NCBI GenBank assembly: GCA_014058105.1
Contig: JACGCM010001511.1
Span: 806,001-870,000, forward strand
Length of the DNA: 64,000 bases
DNA from: Kingdonia uniflora
Taxonomy: Eukaryota > Streptophyta > Magnoliopsida > Ranunculales > Circaeasteraceae
Direction: 5' to 3'
Shown: piece after piece, positions 1 to 11,842 of the stretch
Numbering within the stretch: position 1 is the stretch's first letter
Layout of the letters: each line of letters starts with the position of its first letter
The notes under the pieces: generated by a model
Seen by the model: the letters and a program-made list of their open reading frames with translations, nothing else
Databases searched by the model: none
Told to the model about the DNA's origin: nothing
Translations under genes and position numbers: made by a program

Positions 1-99
1 GCACAAACCACTTCAAGGAGTTGAAGCAAACCTAATTCTACAGATGAAGCCTCGATAACACAAGTCCACCATCCCCTCGAACCACCTCAAGGACCCTCT

Positions 100-1606
100 A
101 TGCCTCAGCACCCCGCGGTTCACCAAGGTACAGGCCCACAACATCATCGACCAGTTTACCAGTTCAGTCATAACATCCCGCTCCCTCCTGGTCAATATGC
201 TCTTCAATTCCACAACCACCGAATACCAAATCCCGTCGTGGGCTACAGTGACCGATATGGCGACGATAATGCAAAACATTCACTGTGGCATCCTCCTTAT
301 AGCCCAGATGACCCTTCTTACCCCTACAGCCAAGACTGTCAACCCCATTACGATGGGAACCATGCGTACAATGAAAGATTTTGCGACCGATACCTAGGAA
401 TACCCTTTTTGGGACCAACTTATGCCCACAACTATGACAGCCACGTTGACGAGTCGACAACCCGAGGCAAAGCCATCCACAAAGGGATCGCAGAAACCCA
501 TGGCCAGTAACCACTAACAGCTACGACCGTGGAAGTACTTATCCGGACAATGCACAGCGCGAACCCAACTAGGCGGTTAACCACGGAGACGCTCCATCGG
601 ATCCACAATGCACCCTTTACTATAGCCATACGAAGCTACGTTCTAGCATAAAGTTACTCTCAACCCAAAATAGATCCGTTCACCGGTTTCCAGGATCCTA
701 GGCAACACCTCTCCAAGTTTCAGTACAGCATAGACCTAGAGCATCAAACAGGCGAGCACATGTGTCGTCTATTCCCCTCGACATTTCCAGACGGGGCCCT
801 CGTATGGTTTTAGAGCCTCGTACTAAACTAAATATCTACGTTCGAACAACTCTCGTTGGCATTTATCGAGAAGTACCTCCATAACTAACAATCAAAAAAA
901 GCAGTTAGCAGAACTGCTCTCCCTGAAACAACAAATCGGCGAAACCACCGACTCTCTCCTTTTACAGTTCAAAAGAGAGCTCACCCTCATAGAATGGGTA
1001 GATGCACCAGCAGCCTACCTCGCATTTATGGGCGCCTGTCTCCCCGGCTCTATGTTGCGCGAGGCCTTGCATAGAAAATGGCCCAAAACAATCGAACACC
1101 TGTATGAGAAGGTACATAAATATCAAAATGTAGAAGCGGACAACCGTGCCTCTGCCTCACAAACCGCCGCCTTCCTGAGCACCACATCAACGCTGGTACT
1201 ATGTAACCAGGCACCCAAACACTCATGGGATACAAACGAAGATCCACACAATGACAGGAATAGACAATGAACAGAAGGCAACCAACGAGATAACACTGAA
1301 ATCTCTAGGGACAGACGACAAAGAAACACCCGTTGGGAACGTTATCCTTCCAGCGACCTGACCATTTCATGGGTAGACTTGCTTCTTGCGGTCAAGAATG
1401 ACCCTGACTACAGAAAACCTCAAAACAGGCCTGACCGACCTGGTCACCCATACTGCGCTCATCATGAGATCCATGACCATCCGTCTAAGGAATGTTACGA
1501 TTTCATCAACATGATCGAGACTTGGTTTCGCCTCGGCCGATATACACGATACCTCAAAAAACCAATCCCACCCGCAGAGAGGGCGCCTCACCCCACCTAC
1601 GATTAG
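100..1606 (+). pseudogene. gag: Gag polyprotein remnant of the Tat-type element
   Basis: Gag forms the retrotransposon particle in the cytoplasm. Residues from 100-510 are rich in Pro, His, Tyr and Gln, as in the linker N-termini of these Gags. The Retrotrans_gag core lies at about 640-1140 (a PFTGFQDPR-like start, then ACLPGSMLREALHRKWP). The C-terminal part at 1379-1606 has the YCAHHEIHDHPSKECYDF block, which matches the short His/Cys segment usual before protease in plant gypsy Gags. The frame changes between 510 and 1028, and stop codons interrupt the core. The true start is uncertain; 100 is the first ATG of the open N-terminal segment. Confidence 0.75.
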
Positions 1607-1651
1607 CGCGCAACAAACATACAGGCACCAGAACATTTACCAGTATGTGAG

Positions 1652-2164
1652 ATGATATTGGGTGACCTCATCCAAGCTCCATCCAGACACTCAATTTCAA
1701 ATTCTACAAGGCAGTGTTACCGCCTAACCGAGAACCAACGAGCTGCCCACGGCATTGATGCAGCCACTAACCCTCCGGGGGATCATGCAATCTACTTCAC
1801 CGATCATGATCTTGGCACCGTTTCACACCCTCATGATGATGCCTTCGTTATTTGGATCGTCATAGGCGGTGTCTTCGTTAAAAGAATGTTGGTCGATTCT
1901 AGTAGTGGCGTTATTATTCTCCACTACGAGGCACTTCGCAACATGAACATGCAGGACTGCCTTGAACCCTCCAAGACTAAGATTTCTAGTTTTAACGGGT
2001 CCACTGAACGAGCAATGAGAGATCTCGTAACTCAAGTACAGGCAGGCCCGGTTATCGCACCTACAAATTTCATTGTCATCAACAGTCCCACAGTACACTA
2101 CAATGGAATTCTGGGACGCGACTGGATTCACGCCATGAAGGCCGTTCCCTCCACCTACCATTAG
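1652..2164 (+). pseudogene. Retroviral-type aspartic protease domain of the Tat-type element
   Basis: This 170-residue open segment carries the protease that would cut the Gag-Pol polyprotein. The active-site region reads MLVDSSSGVIILHYEALR. Related elements have Asp-Thr/Ser-Gly here, so the Asp (codon 1895-1897) is kept but the following Gly is lost, giving Asp-Ser-Ser. A second recognisable block, PTVHYNGILGRDWIH, matches the C-terminal NxILGRxWL-type motif of plant gypsy proteases. The frame is that of the Gag C-terminus and of reverse transcriptase. A stop after 2161 separates it from the next domain. Confidence 0.8.
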
Positions 2165-2559
2165 GTAATACGCTTTCCAACAAAGTTCAGCCCCTGCCAG
2201 ATATGCGGCTGTCAGGTCACAGTGCGAGTCTGCTACGCCAACTCACTGCAAAACTTAATCAATCAAGAAAACACAAAAAAGAAAGGGAAGCATATCGAGC
2301 GAGTCGATTAGCAACGAACGGGGCATGATCCCATGGCGGTGGACTCGTCTCCCGTTCCTTGCTCCAAAAACAACTTAATGCTCACAAACGCGATACACGA
2401 CCAAAACGATGCCATTATAAATACATTCAGTAAATTGTGGACCCTGCCTCTCGTGGGGCCAGTCGTTCCAATTGACATCGACGACCCCACGTGAACAACA
2501 TATATTGGTTCCTTCTTGACAGGTGACGAGCAAGCATACCTCATTACACTACTCTAACA

Positions 2560-3859
2560 GTTCAAAGATATCTTTGTGTGGTCTTTTGACGAATTGCCAA
2601 GCATAGACCCCGCGATGGCCTGTCATCATTTACATGTTCATGAAAAAGCCAACCCCGTCAAGCAGGTACCATGACGAACAGCACCACGACTACGTGAAGC
2701 TATCAACGATAAGATACAAAAGCTGCTGCACACAGGATTTATAAGACCTGTTGACTGCCTACGCTGGGTAGCAAACATGGTCGCGGTACCAAAAAAGAAT
2801 GAGAAAACCCGAGTGAACATCAATTTAACCAACCTCAGCCGCCACTGCCCAAAAGATAGTTTTCCTTTGCCCCTCATTACCAGACTAGTCGATTCCATGG
2901 CCGGCCAGGAGTGGTTATCATTCATGGACGGCTACTCCGGATACAACCAAATACTATTAGCAGTGGAAGATCAAAAGTGCACGCCATTCACCACCGAGCA
3001 GAACCTGTACTGCTATACGGTCATGCCCTTCGGCTTGAAGAATGCGGGATCCATGTACCAATGTCTTTTAACTACAATGTTTGAAGAGCAGCTTGGCAAA
3101 ATAGTAGAAGTCTATATCGGCGACATGCACGTCAAAAGCCGCCTTTTCCACGACCATCTTCGCGACCTCGAGACAGTTTTTACAAAGATTCGGTCATACA
3201 AGATGCGTCTTAGCCCAGAAAATTGCAGCTTTGGGGATTCCTCGAGTAAGTTCCTCAGACACCTAGTCATCCAACGTGGAATCGAAGTAGACCCTGATCA
3301 GATCGGTGCTCTTGCATGTATGCCATCACCACGGACATTAAAGCAAGTGCAATCTCTCGTTGGAAAAATAACCGCTCTGGGACGCTTCATTTATAAAGCT
3401 TCCTTCAAATGCCGCCCATTATTTCACTGCATTCGGGAGAACAAAAATTACCAAAGGAACGATGAATGCAAAACAGCCTTTCAAAACATGCTTCGTTTCT
3501 TTGCCACTCCACCAATTCTAAGCGCCCCTGTCGAGCACGGGTTACAATGTTTATACCTAGGCAATACTGATAAATCCATCAGCGCGGTCCTCATACGCAC
3601 AGAGCACAAAGTGGAAAAGCTAGTATATTTCGTCAGTAAGACCCTAATGGGAGCAGAACTTCGGTACTCCACGGTGGAAAAACAGGCCCTCGCTCTTGTA
3701 TATGCCTCACAAAAGTTACGACCATATTTTCAGGCACATAAAATCAAGGTCATCACCACCCAACCACTTCAAGAAATTTTTGTGAAGAAAGATAAAACCC
3801 GCCGGATCACAAAATGGACAATTATACTAGGTGAATTTGACATCCGATACGAACTATGA
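2560..3859 (+). pseudogene. pol: Reverse transcriptase domain of the Tat-type element, active site altered
   Basis: This domain copies element RNA into DNA. The N-terminal part (about 2560-2776) is readable despite one stop and includes INDKIQKLLHTGFIRPVDC. The open part from 2777 has VAVPKKNEKTRVNINLTNL, the SFMDGYSGYNQI block, the TPFTTEQNLYCYTVMPFGLK block and a thumb and connection region. The active-site box reads VYIGDMHVKS, where Y-V/I-D-D-M is normal. Codon 3119-3121 is GGC, so the first catalytic Asp is replaced by Gly. The end (KVITTQPLQEIFVKKDKTRR) leads into RNase H in the same frame after a stop at 3857-3859. Confidence 0.92.
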
Positions 3860-4360
3860 GTTTCCATTAAAGGATAGGAAGTAGCGGACCTCCTCGCAGA
3901 CCTCCCTATACATGACGACAATTGGCATAACAACAAGGAGGATGACCTCGATACCCACCCCGACGCTGACGAGCAAGCGCATACTAAGGGATGGCGGTTG
4001 TATACCGACGGGTCCGTCAACGCTGGCGGCTCCAGTCTTGGCATAGTTTTAGTTTCTCCGGCCAATGAGAAAATTGAGAAGGCCATACGGGTCAATTTCC
4101 CCCTCAGTAACAACGAGGCAGAATATGAGGCGCTGTTGAGCGGACTAGAAATAGCGTTTGCCCTGGGCGTGGAGGAACTCTCCATCTTCACCGACTCACA
4201 GCTAGTTGTTAACCAGTATAGCGGAACGTTCCAGGGCCACGGCAGCATGGCCAGCTACATGGAAATACTAAAATAGCGACTAATCAAGTTCCAAAAGATC
4301 AACCTCGAACACATCCACCACGGCAAAAATAAACACTTAGACGCCCTTGCGTAGCAGGCA
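3860..4360 (+). pseudogene. RNase H domain of the Tat-type element
   Basis: RNase H removes the RNA strand during reverse transcription. The open part at 3998-4276 shows YTDGSVNAGGSSLGIVL (first Asp), NNEAEYEALLSGLEIA (Glu) and IFTDSQLVVNQ (third acidic residue). The linker before it (about 3870-3990) is acidic (DDLDTHPDADEQ) and follows an in-frame stop. A stop at 4274-4276 ends the open part; related sequence (INLEHIHHGKNKHLDALA) continues to about 4355. The catalytic residues visible here are intact, unlike those in the neighbouring reverse transcriptase and integrase. Confidence 0.88.
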
Positions 4361-4437
4361 TCATTGGCGACAAACTCCGAGTCATCCAGATTTATATCCT
4401 TGATAAACTGAGCATTAACGTAAACACAATACTAGCA

Positions 4438-5706
4438 ATGCAAGCTGACCTACTCATTCCCCCCGATTGGCGCAAACCTCTCCTAGATTTCTTTGGGGAA
4501 CACCACATCCTTCCGGATGATCGATCAGCAGCCGAAAGCATCCGCAATAGGGCCCAAAAATATACAATGATTAATGGTGACCTCTTTCGGACAAGACTAT
4601 ATGCTCCGCACATCACTTGCATCGCCGGAGAGCGAATCAATATAGTTATCGAAGAAATTCACGATGGTGTCTGCGGTGCCCATACGGCTGGTCGTTCCAT
4701 GGCTGACCGTGCACGTACCCAAGGATTATACTCGCCAACTATGCAACAAGATTTCATAACATACGCCCGAAAATGCGACAAATGTCAAATCTACGGGCAT
4801 ATAATCTACGCACTAGCAGTCGACCTCAATACAGTTTCTAGCCCATGGCCATTTGTAAAATCTGGCCTTCATATCGTCGATACCCTCCCAATGGCGTGTG
4901 GAAGATTCCAGTGGCTACTGGTAGCAACAGACTATTTTACCAAATGGGTTGAAGCAATACCCCTCGCTCAGATTAGGGAGGAAGAGCTCATCGCGTTCCT
5001 ATGGAAACATATTATCACATGGTTTGGCATCCGCACCGTACTGATGACCGACAACGGTACACAATTCGTGGGAAGCAAAGTCGCAGATTTCGTACAACCT
5101 TACAATATAAAAATCCTTCCTTCGAGCTCTAGATACCCCCAGGGAAACGGACAACCCGAGGCCACAAACAAGACCATCATCGACGGAATCAGTTAACGAC
5201 TGGGCGCAGTAAATGGTCGCTGGGTGGATGAGTTACCCCACGTTCCGTGGCCATACCGAATGGCCCCTCGAAAAAGTACGGGCTTCACACCGTTTATGCT
5301 TACCTACGGCTCTGAAGCAGTACTCCCCACAGAAGTCTTCGCCAATACGACGAGATCCCTAGTAGTTGACAGTGCAATCAATGATCGACTACTCGCCAAG
5401 AACCTCGACTTTATAGATGAAACCAGAGAGGAAGCTTTTTCGCGACTGTTGTGGTATCAAGAGACATTGAAAAGAAACTATCACAAGCAAGTAATCCCTC
5501 GACAGTTCTGCGAAGGCGACTACGTTATGAAAAAAGTCTTCCCAAGAGCTCACAATCACAACAAGGGCAAATTACAACCTAACTGGGAGGGCCCTTACCT
5601 CATATCCCGTGTCGCCATTGGCAACAGATACTATCTACACAACCGCGATGACGAGGAACTCAAATCCCCCTGGAATGCCATGAATCTCCACAAATGGGTT
5701 CATTAG
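4438..5706 (+). pseudogene. Integrase of the Tat-type element, first catalytic Asp replaced
   Basis: Integrase inserts the cDNA copy. The zinc-binding HHCC domain is visible (IHDGVCGAHTAGRSM, then CDKCQIYG), followed by the catalytic core (VATDYFTKWVEAIPL, MTDNGTQFVGSK, NGQPEATNKTI) and a C-terminal part with NWEGPYLISRVAIGNRYYL and PWNAMNLHKW. The usual W-G-M/I-D-I-V-G-P run reads SGLHIVDTLP, so the first Asp of the D,D-35-E triad is His (codon 4870-4872). A stop at 5194-5196 splits the core from the C-terminal segment, which resumes at 5224 in the same frame. The frame differs from that of reverse transcriptase and RNase H, so a frameshift lies near 4360-4438. Confidence 0.9.
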
Positions 5707-5824
5707 AAATGTATAACATGTACATGATCACTCGTGCTCAATAGAAGTTCAGTTTCAGCATCACCATCCAAAACGTAGATCCCTATTATATGATCACTCG
5801 TCTAAACGAGATAAAAAATTGTGT

Positions 5825-6900
5825 TGAAAAGGCAGTTAAGGAACTGGAAGCGCCTTTGAAGTAGGTTGCCCCCGTAAAGAAAGAAAACCGAGGACATCCT
5901 TGACGAAGGTTGTCCTTGCAAAGTACGAAAGTTGAGATGTCCTTGACGTAGGCCATCCTCGCAAAGCACGAAAGTAAAGGCACCCTTGAATTAAGCAACC
6001 CCCGACAACAGGAAAATTGTCTTTTGACGAACAAAACGAAATTACTTTACTGGGGGCATCCTTGACGTATGCCGCCCCTGCAAAGAACGAAAACCGAGGA
6101 CGTTCATGAGGAAGGTGGTCCTCGCAAAGTACAAAAATAGAGATGTCCTTGACGTAGGCCATCCTCGCAAAGCACGAAAGTAGAGGCGTCCTTGAAGTAG
6201 GCAACCCTCACACAGCAAGAAAGACATTTTTTTACGGACAAAACGAAAGTACTTTACTGGGGGCGTCCTTGATGTAGGCTGCCCCGCTAAGTACGAAAGC
6301 CAAGGATGTCCTTGATGAAGGCCGTCCTCACAAAGCATAATAATAGAGATGTCCTTGACGTAGGCCATCCTCGCAAAGCACGAAAGTGGAGGTATCCTTG
6401 AAGTTGGCAGCCCTCACTGCAAAAAAATTGTTTTTTGACGGACAAAATGAAATTACTTTTCTGAGGGCGTCATAGAGGTAGGCCACCTCCACAAAGAACA
6501 AAAACGGAGGACATCCATGACGAAGGATGTCCTCGTAAAGTACAAAAGTGGAGATGTCCTTGACGTAGGCCATCCTCACAAAGCACAAAAGTAGTGGCGT
6601 CCTTGAAGTTGGCAACACACATACAGTAAGAGTCATTTTTTGACGGACGCTTTACTGGGGGCGTCCTTGACATAGGCGGCCCCCGCAAAGATTGAAAACC
6701 GAGGACATCCTTGTCGGAGGCTATCCTCGCAGAGTTCAAAAATTGAGGTGTCCTTAACGTAGTCGCTTAAATAAATTGCTTTATTGAGGCCGTCCACGCT
6801 AAGTACAAAACTCGAGGTGTCCATGACATCGGCGACCCTCGCGAAGCACGAAAATTGAGAGGTCTTCAAGGAAGGCCACCCTCGCACAACACGAATGTTT
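5825..6900. repeat. Tandem array, ~205-bp unit made of ~45-bp subrepeats
   Basis: A block of about 205 bp recurs with its marker (TTTACTGGGGGC or close) near 6047, 6253, 6458, 6651 and a shortened copy near 6780, so the spacings are about 206, 205, 193 and 129. Within each unit a shorter motif of about 42-50 bp (TCCTTGACGTAGGCCATCC, then GCAAAGCACGAAAG) occurs about four times with variation. The array sits between integrase and the antisense gene. Tat and Ogre elements are known to carry tandem repeats in this place, and some have seeded satellites. Long open frames on the minus strand here come from the repetition and are not taken as genes. Confidence 0.85.
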
Positions 6901-8119
6901 TTTATTTGCCAAAAAAGAAATCATGACTGGAGGCACGCCTAGTCGCCTAAATGACCAAAGAAGTGCCAAACATCGAGGACTGTCTAACTTTTTTATTTAT
7001 TTTTATCGAGCCCATCGCGCCTAATCAATTCGACAAGGTTAACTAGGCGACCAACGTACCCCAATCAAATGAGGACTTAGTAAATTCTGGTCGATTGTTT
7101 CGCGCCTAATTTTCACGGATTATTAAATGCGCGGTTACTAATAAACATAACGATTACGATACATATTTCTGGTAGCCAAATTTAATTTCAAAATTAACGG
7201 CAATTAAATTCACAGCAGTAAAAGACTACTAACAGACAAAAACACGGCAGAAAGTGACTTGATTCAGAGCAAATTCACCAAGAACAACAGGGACACGACC
7301 TCTCCTATTTTCCATAACCCGACCCTTCACAACTAGCCGCTTCGACATCTTCCTCGGCCATCACGCACAAGACAATTTCACGGCTAAAACAATTCTACGC
7401 TTGACCCGTCAAAATTAGATACCAGAACCACCGCTTTTCCTGCGTCTCCCTCACGGGTATGGGGAGGGTTGACAGGTCGACTTAGATTTACACTAACAGC
7501 TTCCCAGCCAGCCGACGGTCGCCAAAGTAGAACTTCTTATAAAACTCCACCCACACGCTTACCCGTGCTTCATATCTGGCCTTCGACCGTATCTGCATCT
7601 TTCTTCTCTAGATGTTTGGACTCTCAATCGCAAGCTCCAATGAAAGAGTAAGAGCGCTCCACCCAGAAGTTTGCTAATGGGGGATGGAATCCATCTCCCA
7701 CAAATCAACATTTACATAAGCCTCATTAACTGTCATGGGGAAACCAAATAGCCATCACCTTCATTTATTATGCCGCACACGTCCCCCCAAGTAACCCCAG
7801 TCACTGCCCCTTGGAACTCACAACTTACATTAAAAAAAGACATGACGTTTCGCCTGCATTAATTCCTCATTACGTGGCCAATACGAGAGCATCATACCGA
7901 GAGCACCCCAAAGTCGTCATTAACACGAGAAAGCGTACAAATTACAAATATGACTGCACAAATATATCAAGCAAGGAGCACGTTCAAAAATAAAGTGTGC
8001 GACAAAACCCTATGAGTTTCATAAGTTTACATACTAAAAATTAAAGCATTTTTCCAAGGCAAACACATAAAGCCTTCCTCGCCAAAATGTAAAAACGGCC
8101 GTTCCCTTAATACGAGCAT
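6901..8119. other. Non-coding spacer of the Tat-type element
   Basis: No protein similarity seen on either strand. Short open stretches at 7469-7651 and 7811-7993 show no family motif and look like chance. The first part, to about 7240, is AT-rich; the rest has mixed composition. The spacer separates the tandem array from the 3' end of the antisense gene. Confidence 0.6.
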
Positions 8120-10430
8120 CTAAACAGGGGATACGGTCCCGTCCTCCTCCGCTAGTCGCATCTCCTCTTCAGGAGTAATATCCATCTTTCCCCCTATAAG
8201 AAGAGAGCCTTGATGCCCGGAATAGCCAAGATGACGCAACTCAGGCGCGTCCTGGGTCTGATGCAATATTGGCAACGGTGGAGCCAACGTATCCACCCAC
8301 CACTTCGTCGATGAACAAAACTCATCCTCTAAACGAGTATGGCACAATTCCAGCTCGGCAACACGACGCTGCAAACCATTCGTTACTTTCTTCGCCCCCG
8401 CCAGCTCCTCACGTAATCCCTGCTCGCTCGCTTCCTTCTCCAGCGACAGAGTCCTTAATTGTCTGTAGGTTACTTCCAAGTCCCTATCGACTGCAAGCTT
8501 CAAGTCATTCAGCACTTTCAATTGTTCTTTGAGTCCAGCGGTCCTGCTCCCTACGTGCTCCGCCAGTTCGCGATGTAGAGCCTCGGTTACAAGCTCTTTC
8601 TACGCGGTCCTCATTTCTTCCAGTCACAATTCTAACTCTGCATTACGATTGGCAAGGGTATCAGCTCAGAGAAATGAGGCCTCGAGTGTAAGGGAACCCT
8701 GCATAAACTAAACAACAATTTTATTATTCATAACCCTAAAGGAAATGGACGTTTAACCACTAAAATAATTACCTACCCGGACAACTGCCATGACCGCAGT
8801 ACGACGATCCCGAGGGTCATCTAGAGCCTGAGCTAGACGCTTCTTTTCCTTGTCCATGTAAGGAGTACTCTGCATTTACCCTTCGGACAAACTACCACCA
8901 AAGGTTTTACCGCTCCCGACCGAGCGTGTCCCCTCCTCGACGTAAGAATGAGACAACGGCTCCCTCTTCCTGCCTCGTAGCTGCCTAGGCTCCTCGTCCA
9001 AAAGACCGATAGTAACTGACCTCTGCCGCTTCGCGATTGGGACATCCTCTGTGTGACCACTAACCCCTCACAGCCCAGGACTCCGTCCAGCGACAAGTGG
9101 CACGCAAGCATTTGAGCCAGACAAATCTTTTCCCCTCGCATTTAAGAGCCTTGGCTTCATTCCAATGCTTTCCACGGATTTGTAACTGTAAACACTTTCC
9201 ACAGAGTAAGTATTGCTCATGGGACAGATATGAGGCTCGCTATACTTGACTGCTGACCAATATTTATCAAAGTCAAACTTCCCGTCAATAATATTGGTCA
9301 ACACTTGATTCTCTTTATTTATATGATCGAGCATACGCAATCGCAAGGACTTATAAGTTACCCTTGCTAGCGTCACACCTGTGAAATAAAAGTGCAATCA
9401 TTAGTCACTGAATGACAGAGACTCGCATACAACTACAACGACTTATGCGAAGGAATGTACACTTAGTATTAAACACGTTATGATGCAAACGACGGTTTGG
9501 GCCGTTGTCATAATCAAATGCCCCCGTCACCAGAATTGGATGCCGACACCAGTAATTCCCACTCGTCGGCAACTTTAAAATCTTTGGTTCGCCAAATTTA
9601 CGAGCAAAATAGTACCAGTGCCTCCACTCAGGCGCACAAGGACCCATGACTCTTTGACACCTCGGGCCGGCATCACTCTCCTTGACTACGACCTTTTTTG
9701 CCTTGGCGGCAGTCCGAGTTTGCCGCCCCTTATGACCTGCCCGCACTCGTGAACGAGTAATGCGAGGAGACGCCGGCTCATCTAACGCCTCGTCCCTATC
9801 ACGTTCTACCCCCGAGCCCTCCGAAATAGTATCCCATTAACGCGAACAGCGCCCCGTCTTGTAGGAAACCATTATGTCCCCACAACCCACATTTCAACGA
9901 GGAGGCACCAATTGATTAATCAGCCGACACCCCGTTATCACCCGGTAAATATTTCTATTCATTTGCCCCGGGGCATGCCCAAATGAATTTAAACATTTTT
10001 CGTTAAGTCATCCAAAGGAAATCTCAGCCCTGCATCCAATTGCCCAAAGTTCACGATGCATTGGTTGGACGTTAATGTTTGATAATCCAGCCATATCCAC
10101 TTATGACCGCCTCGAGTTTTCTCCTACTTGTTAACGACGTCCAGATACCCCATTGTTATCCCTAAACTTTCGTAATCAGCCAACGTTGCGGGCAACCTCC
10201 ACTCGCTTGGATAAGGCCAAAACAAATCAGACACTCCTTCCTCACGACCACTAATAATGTCTTTATGGGTCAGATCTCCAGGTACTCTCCCTAGTACCAC
10301 AAAATCTACCTGCGATTCTACCCTCAAATTCTGAGGCATGGAAGTTCCTGCCTCGTGGTCGAAACAGCCCACCAACCCCACGGGCGCGACACCTGTTAGG
10401 CCGACCGTTGAGCCTTCCATTGTTGACTCA
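8120..10430 (-). pseudogene. Antisense spliced gene of the Tat-type element (gypsy-type transposase-like plus coiled coil)
   Basis: This gene is read opposite to gag-pol. From its start, residues from 10420 (SDLFWPYPSEWRLPATLADY) run into a segment near 9950-10110 resembling the 'putative gypsy-type transposase' domain of plant databases (LDAGLRFPLDDLTKNV, IHLGMP). Weakly conserved blocks follow at 9405-9746 and 9068-9397, then a basic part, then a C-terminal coiled coil at about 8270-8650 (EVTYRQLRTLSLEKEASEQG). Likely introns: one ending in TTTATTTCACAG near 9380, and one from about 8775 to 8703 ending in GTTTATGCAG. Stops and frame changes occur. Its biological role is unknown. Antisense ORFs in this place are described for Retand-like elements. 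Confidence 0.72.
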
Positions 10431-11190
10431 CGCTCAGATACGAATATATTTTAGTCCGACTTTTCTTTATTCCTTACCTCGTATCTATCTACTGATCTGT
10501 GCTCGACACTCGTATGCCCCTGCACGAGCCAAACGCAAACATCAGCCTCAACCCTAGTATAGCGAAGGGCATAATGGCCACCTAACTACTGGGCACCCTA
10601 GGGCCAGGCCACTCCCTAGTGCGGCCCATTAACCAGGCTACCTCCTGGTGTGGCCACCGAAAGTTGACGCGACTCCGGGATGTATGGCACGATTCATCTC
10701 GGAGCCACAGTCACCACAACTTATTTGGCTACCACCGTTTCGCTCAGACATTTCACATGAGTCCAACATATATCAAAGAGATTACACTACCATATATTAT
10801 ACAAGTTAAAAGGGTAAACTCACCTGAGAATTCCAGCGCGAAATTCGACCGCTTCGCTCTAACCCAAGTGTATCAATTCTGTACAAAGCTTAGAATTTTC
10901 TTTTTTCTATTTCAAACAAAGAAGAAGCCCCAAGCTACGTTGTCTGCCATTTTATAATGGAAGAGGTAGTTATGGGAAAACACAATATCCTGAAAAACTA
11001 TGTCGGGCCCACATACATCATTTGCCACGTTACCTACTGCATCAGCAGTCACACTACACATCTTCCAATGAATTTATTTGTCCGCACCCCTCTCGAGACA
11101 ATGTCAGATAGACTGTCACTCCCCCCGCTGAGCGACTAACTCAACATGCGGCCAGACCTACCTCAGATCTCCCTCCATGCTAACTAGACC
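10431..11190. other. Region between antisense gene and 3' LTR
   Basis: Probably holds the promoter and leader of the antisense gene on the minus strand, by position only. Open stretches on the plus strand at 10619-10957 and 10957-11139 match no family and are not called. I see no clear TATA box placed for the minus-strand gene. Confidence 0.4.
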
Positions 11191-11203
11191 TGAGGGGGGC
11201 GAT
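11191..11203 (+). promoter_or_regulatory. Polypurine tract of the Tat-type element
   Basis: TGAGGGGGGCGAT lies directly before the TGTAGGAGC start of the LTR. Such a G-rich purine run is where plus-strand DNA synthesis is primed. The second Tat-type element has the same layout in mirror image at 57909-57921, which supports both calls. Confidence 0.85.
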
Positions 11204-11686
11204 TGTAGGAGCACGCTCCCGCTAGTGACTAAGTCATGGTAGTCTTACGAGCAAGACCTCCAACGACCTAAACCTCGTATAACTAGAGCAGGGAAACGTC
11301 AGGTCATCCGATAAGCAAAGTCTTTAGTCGCCTTGTACGAGTATGGATGCCCTGACGAAACTACTCTTAAGTATCTCCATACAACGAGCAATTATTAGCA
11401 AATGCAGAACAAATACGAGGAACACCCAACCCTATGAATCTGAAAGGATAATCTAGGAATTTCCCTGAGCACGTGAGAGAGGATCCTCCTAGGTCAAACC
11501 CTCCTTATAAATAGAAAGGAGGAGGCTAAACAAAAAGGGGGCATAATCTTCTTCTTCTTCTTCTTCTTCTTCCTTCTTCCTTCTTGATGCAAACAACTAT
11601 TTCCCAGCGATCAGAGAGGGAGCTAGAGAGAAGAACCCCGAGATAGTTGAGTGGTGCCCTCCTCCGATTTAGTATCAATCCCAACA
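11204..11686 (+). repeat. 3' LTR of the Tat-type element
   Basis: Starts with TGTAGGAGCACG right after the polypurine tract and contains a TATA box and a pyrimidine-rich (TTC)n run at about 11549-11586. I place the end at CCAACA (11686), because TG...CA ends are the rule and copia-derived sequence appears soon after. The left LTR is outside the window, so the end cannot be checked by pairing. Start confident, end uncertain. Confidence 0.7.
11506..11513 (+). promoter_or_regulatory. TATA box in the 3' LTR
   Basis: TATAAATA about 300 bp into the LTR, followed some 35 bp later by the (TTC)n run. Position and sequence fit the element's own RNA polymerase II promoter. Confidence 0.6.
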
Positions 11687-11842
11687 CGTCTAACGATTAT
11701 TGTTGTCTCCTAATAAAACAAGGAGACTACAATCACAAAAGCATAACAAACAAAGTTCACCCTCACATGCTATTTGGCTTTGAGTCTGAACCCGAGAAGT
11801 AGGATCACCGATAATATCGGCATTTGAGTGATCCTTACGAAC

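Larger units (their letters stand above)
1..11686 (+). mobile_element. Ty3/gypsy LTR retrotransposon, Tat-type, 5' end outside window
   Basis: Gag, protease, reverse transcriptase, RNase H and integrase remains follow each other on the plus strand in gypsy order. After them come a tandem-repeat block, a gene on the opposite strand, a polypurine tract and a 3' LTR. An antisense gene and tandem repeats downstream of integrase are known from the Tat lineage (Retand- and Ogre-like elements), so I place it there. The 5' LTR and primer-binding site lie before base 1, so no target duplication can be tested. Stops and frameshifts throughout, plus changed catalytic residues, show a dead copy. The polymerase part reads mainly in one frame up to RNase H, and integrase reads in another. 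Confidence 0.88.

Noticed and set aside
5786..6887. Overlapping long open frames on the minus strand with repeated Cys/Phe-rich peptides
   Set aside because: They follow the period of the tandem array and shift frame between units; no family motif. The repetition explains them.
7469..7993. Two short plus-strand open stretches in the Tat-type spacer
   Set aside because: About 60 codons each, no motif, consistent with chance.
10619..11139. Two plus-strand open stretches before the Tat-type 3' LTR
   Set aside because: No motif, no codon pattern, and opposite to the antisense gene of that region.
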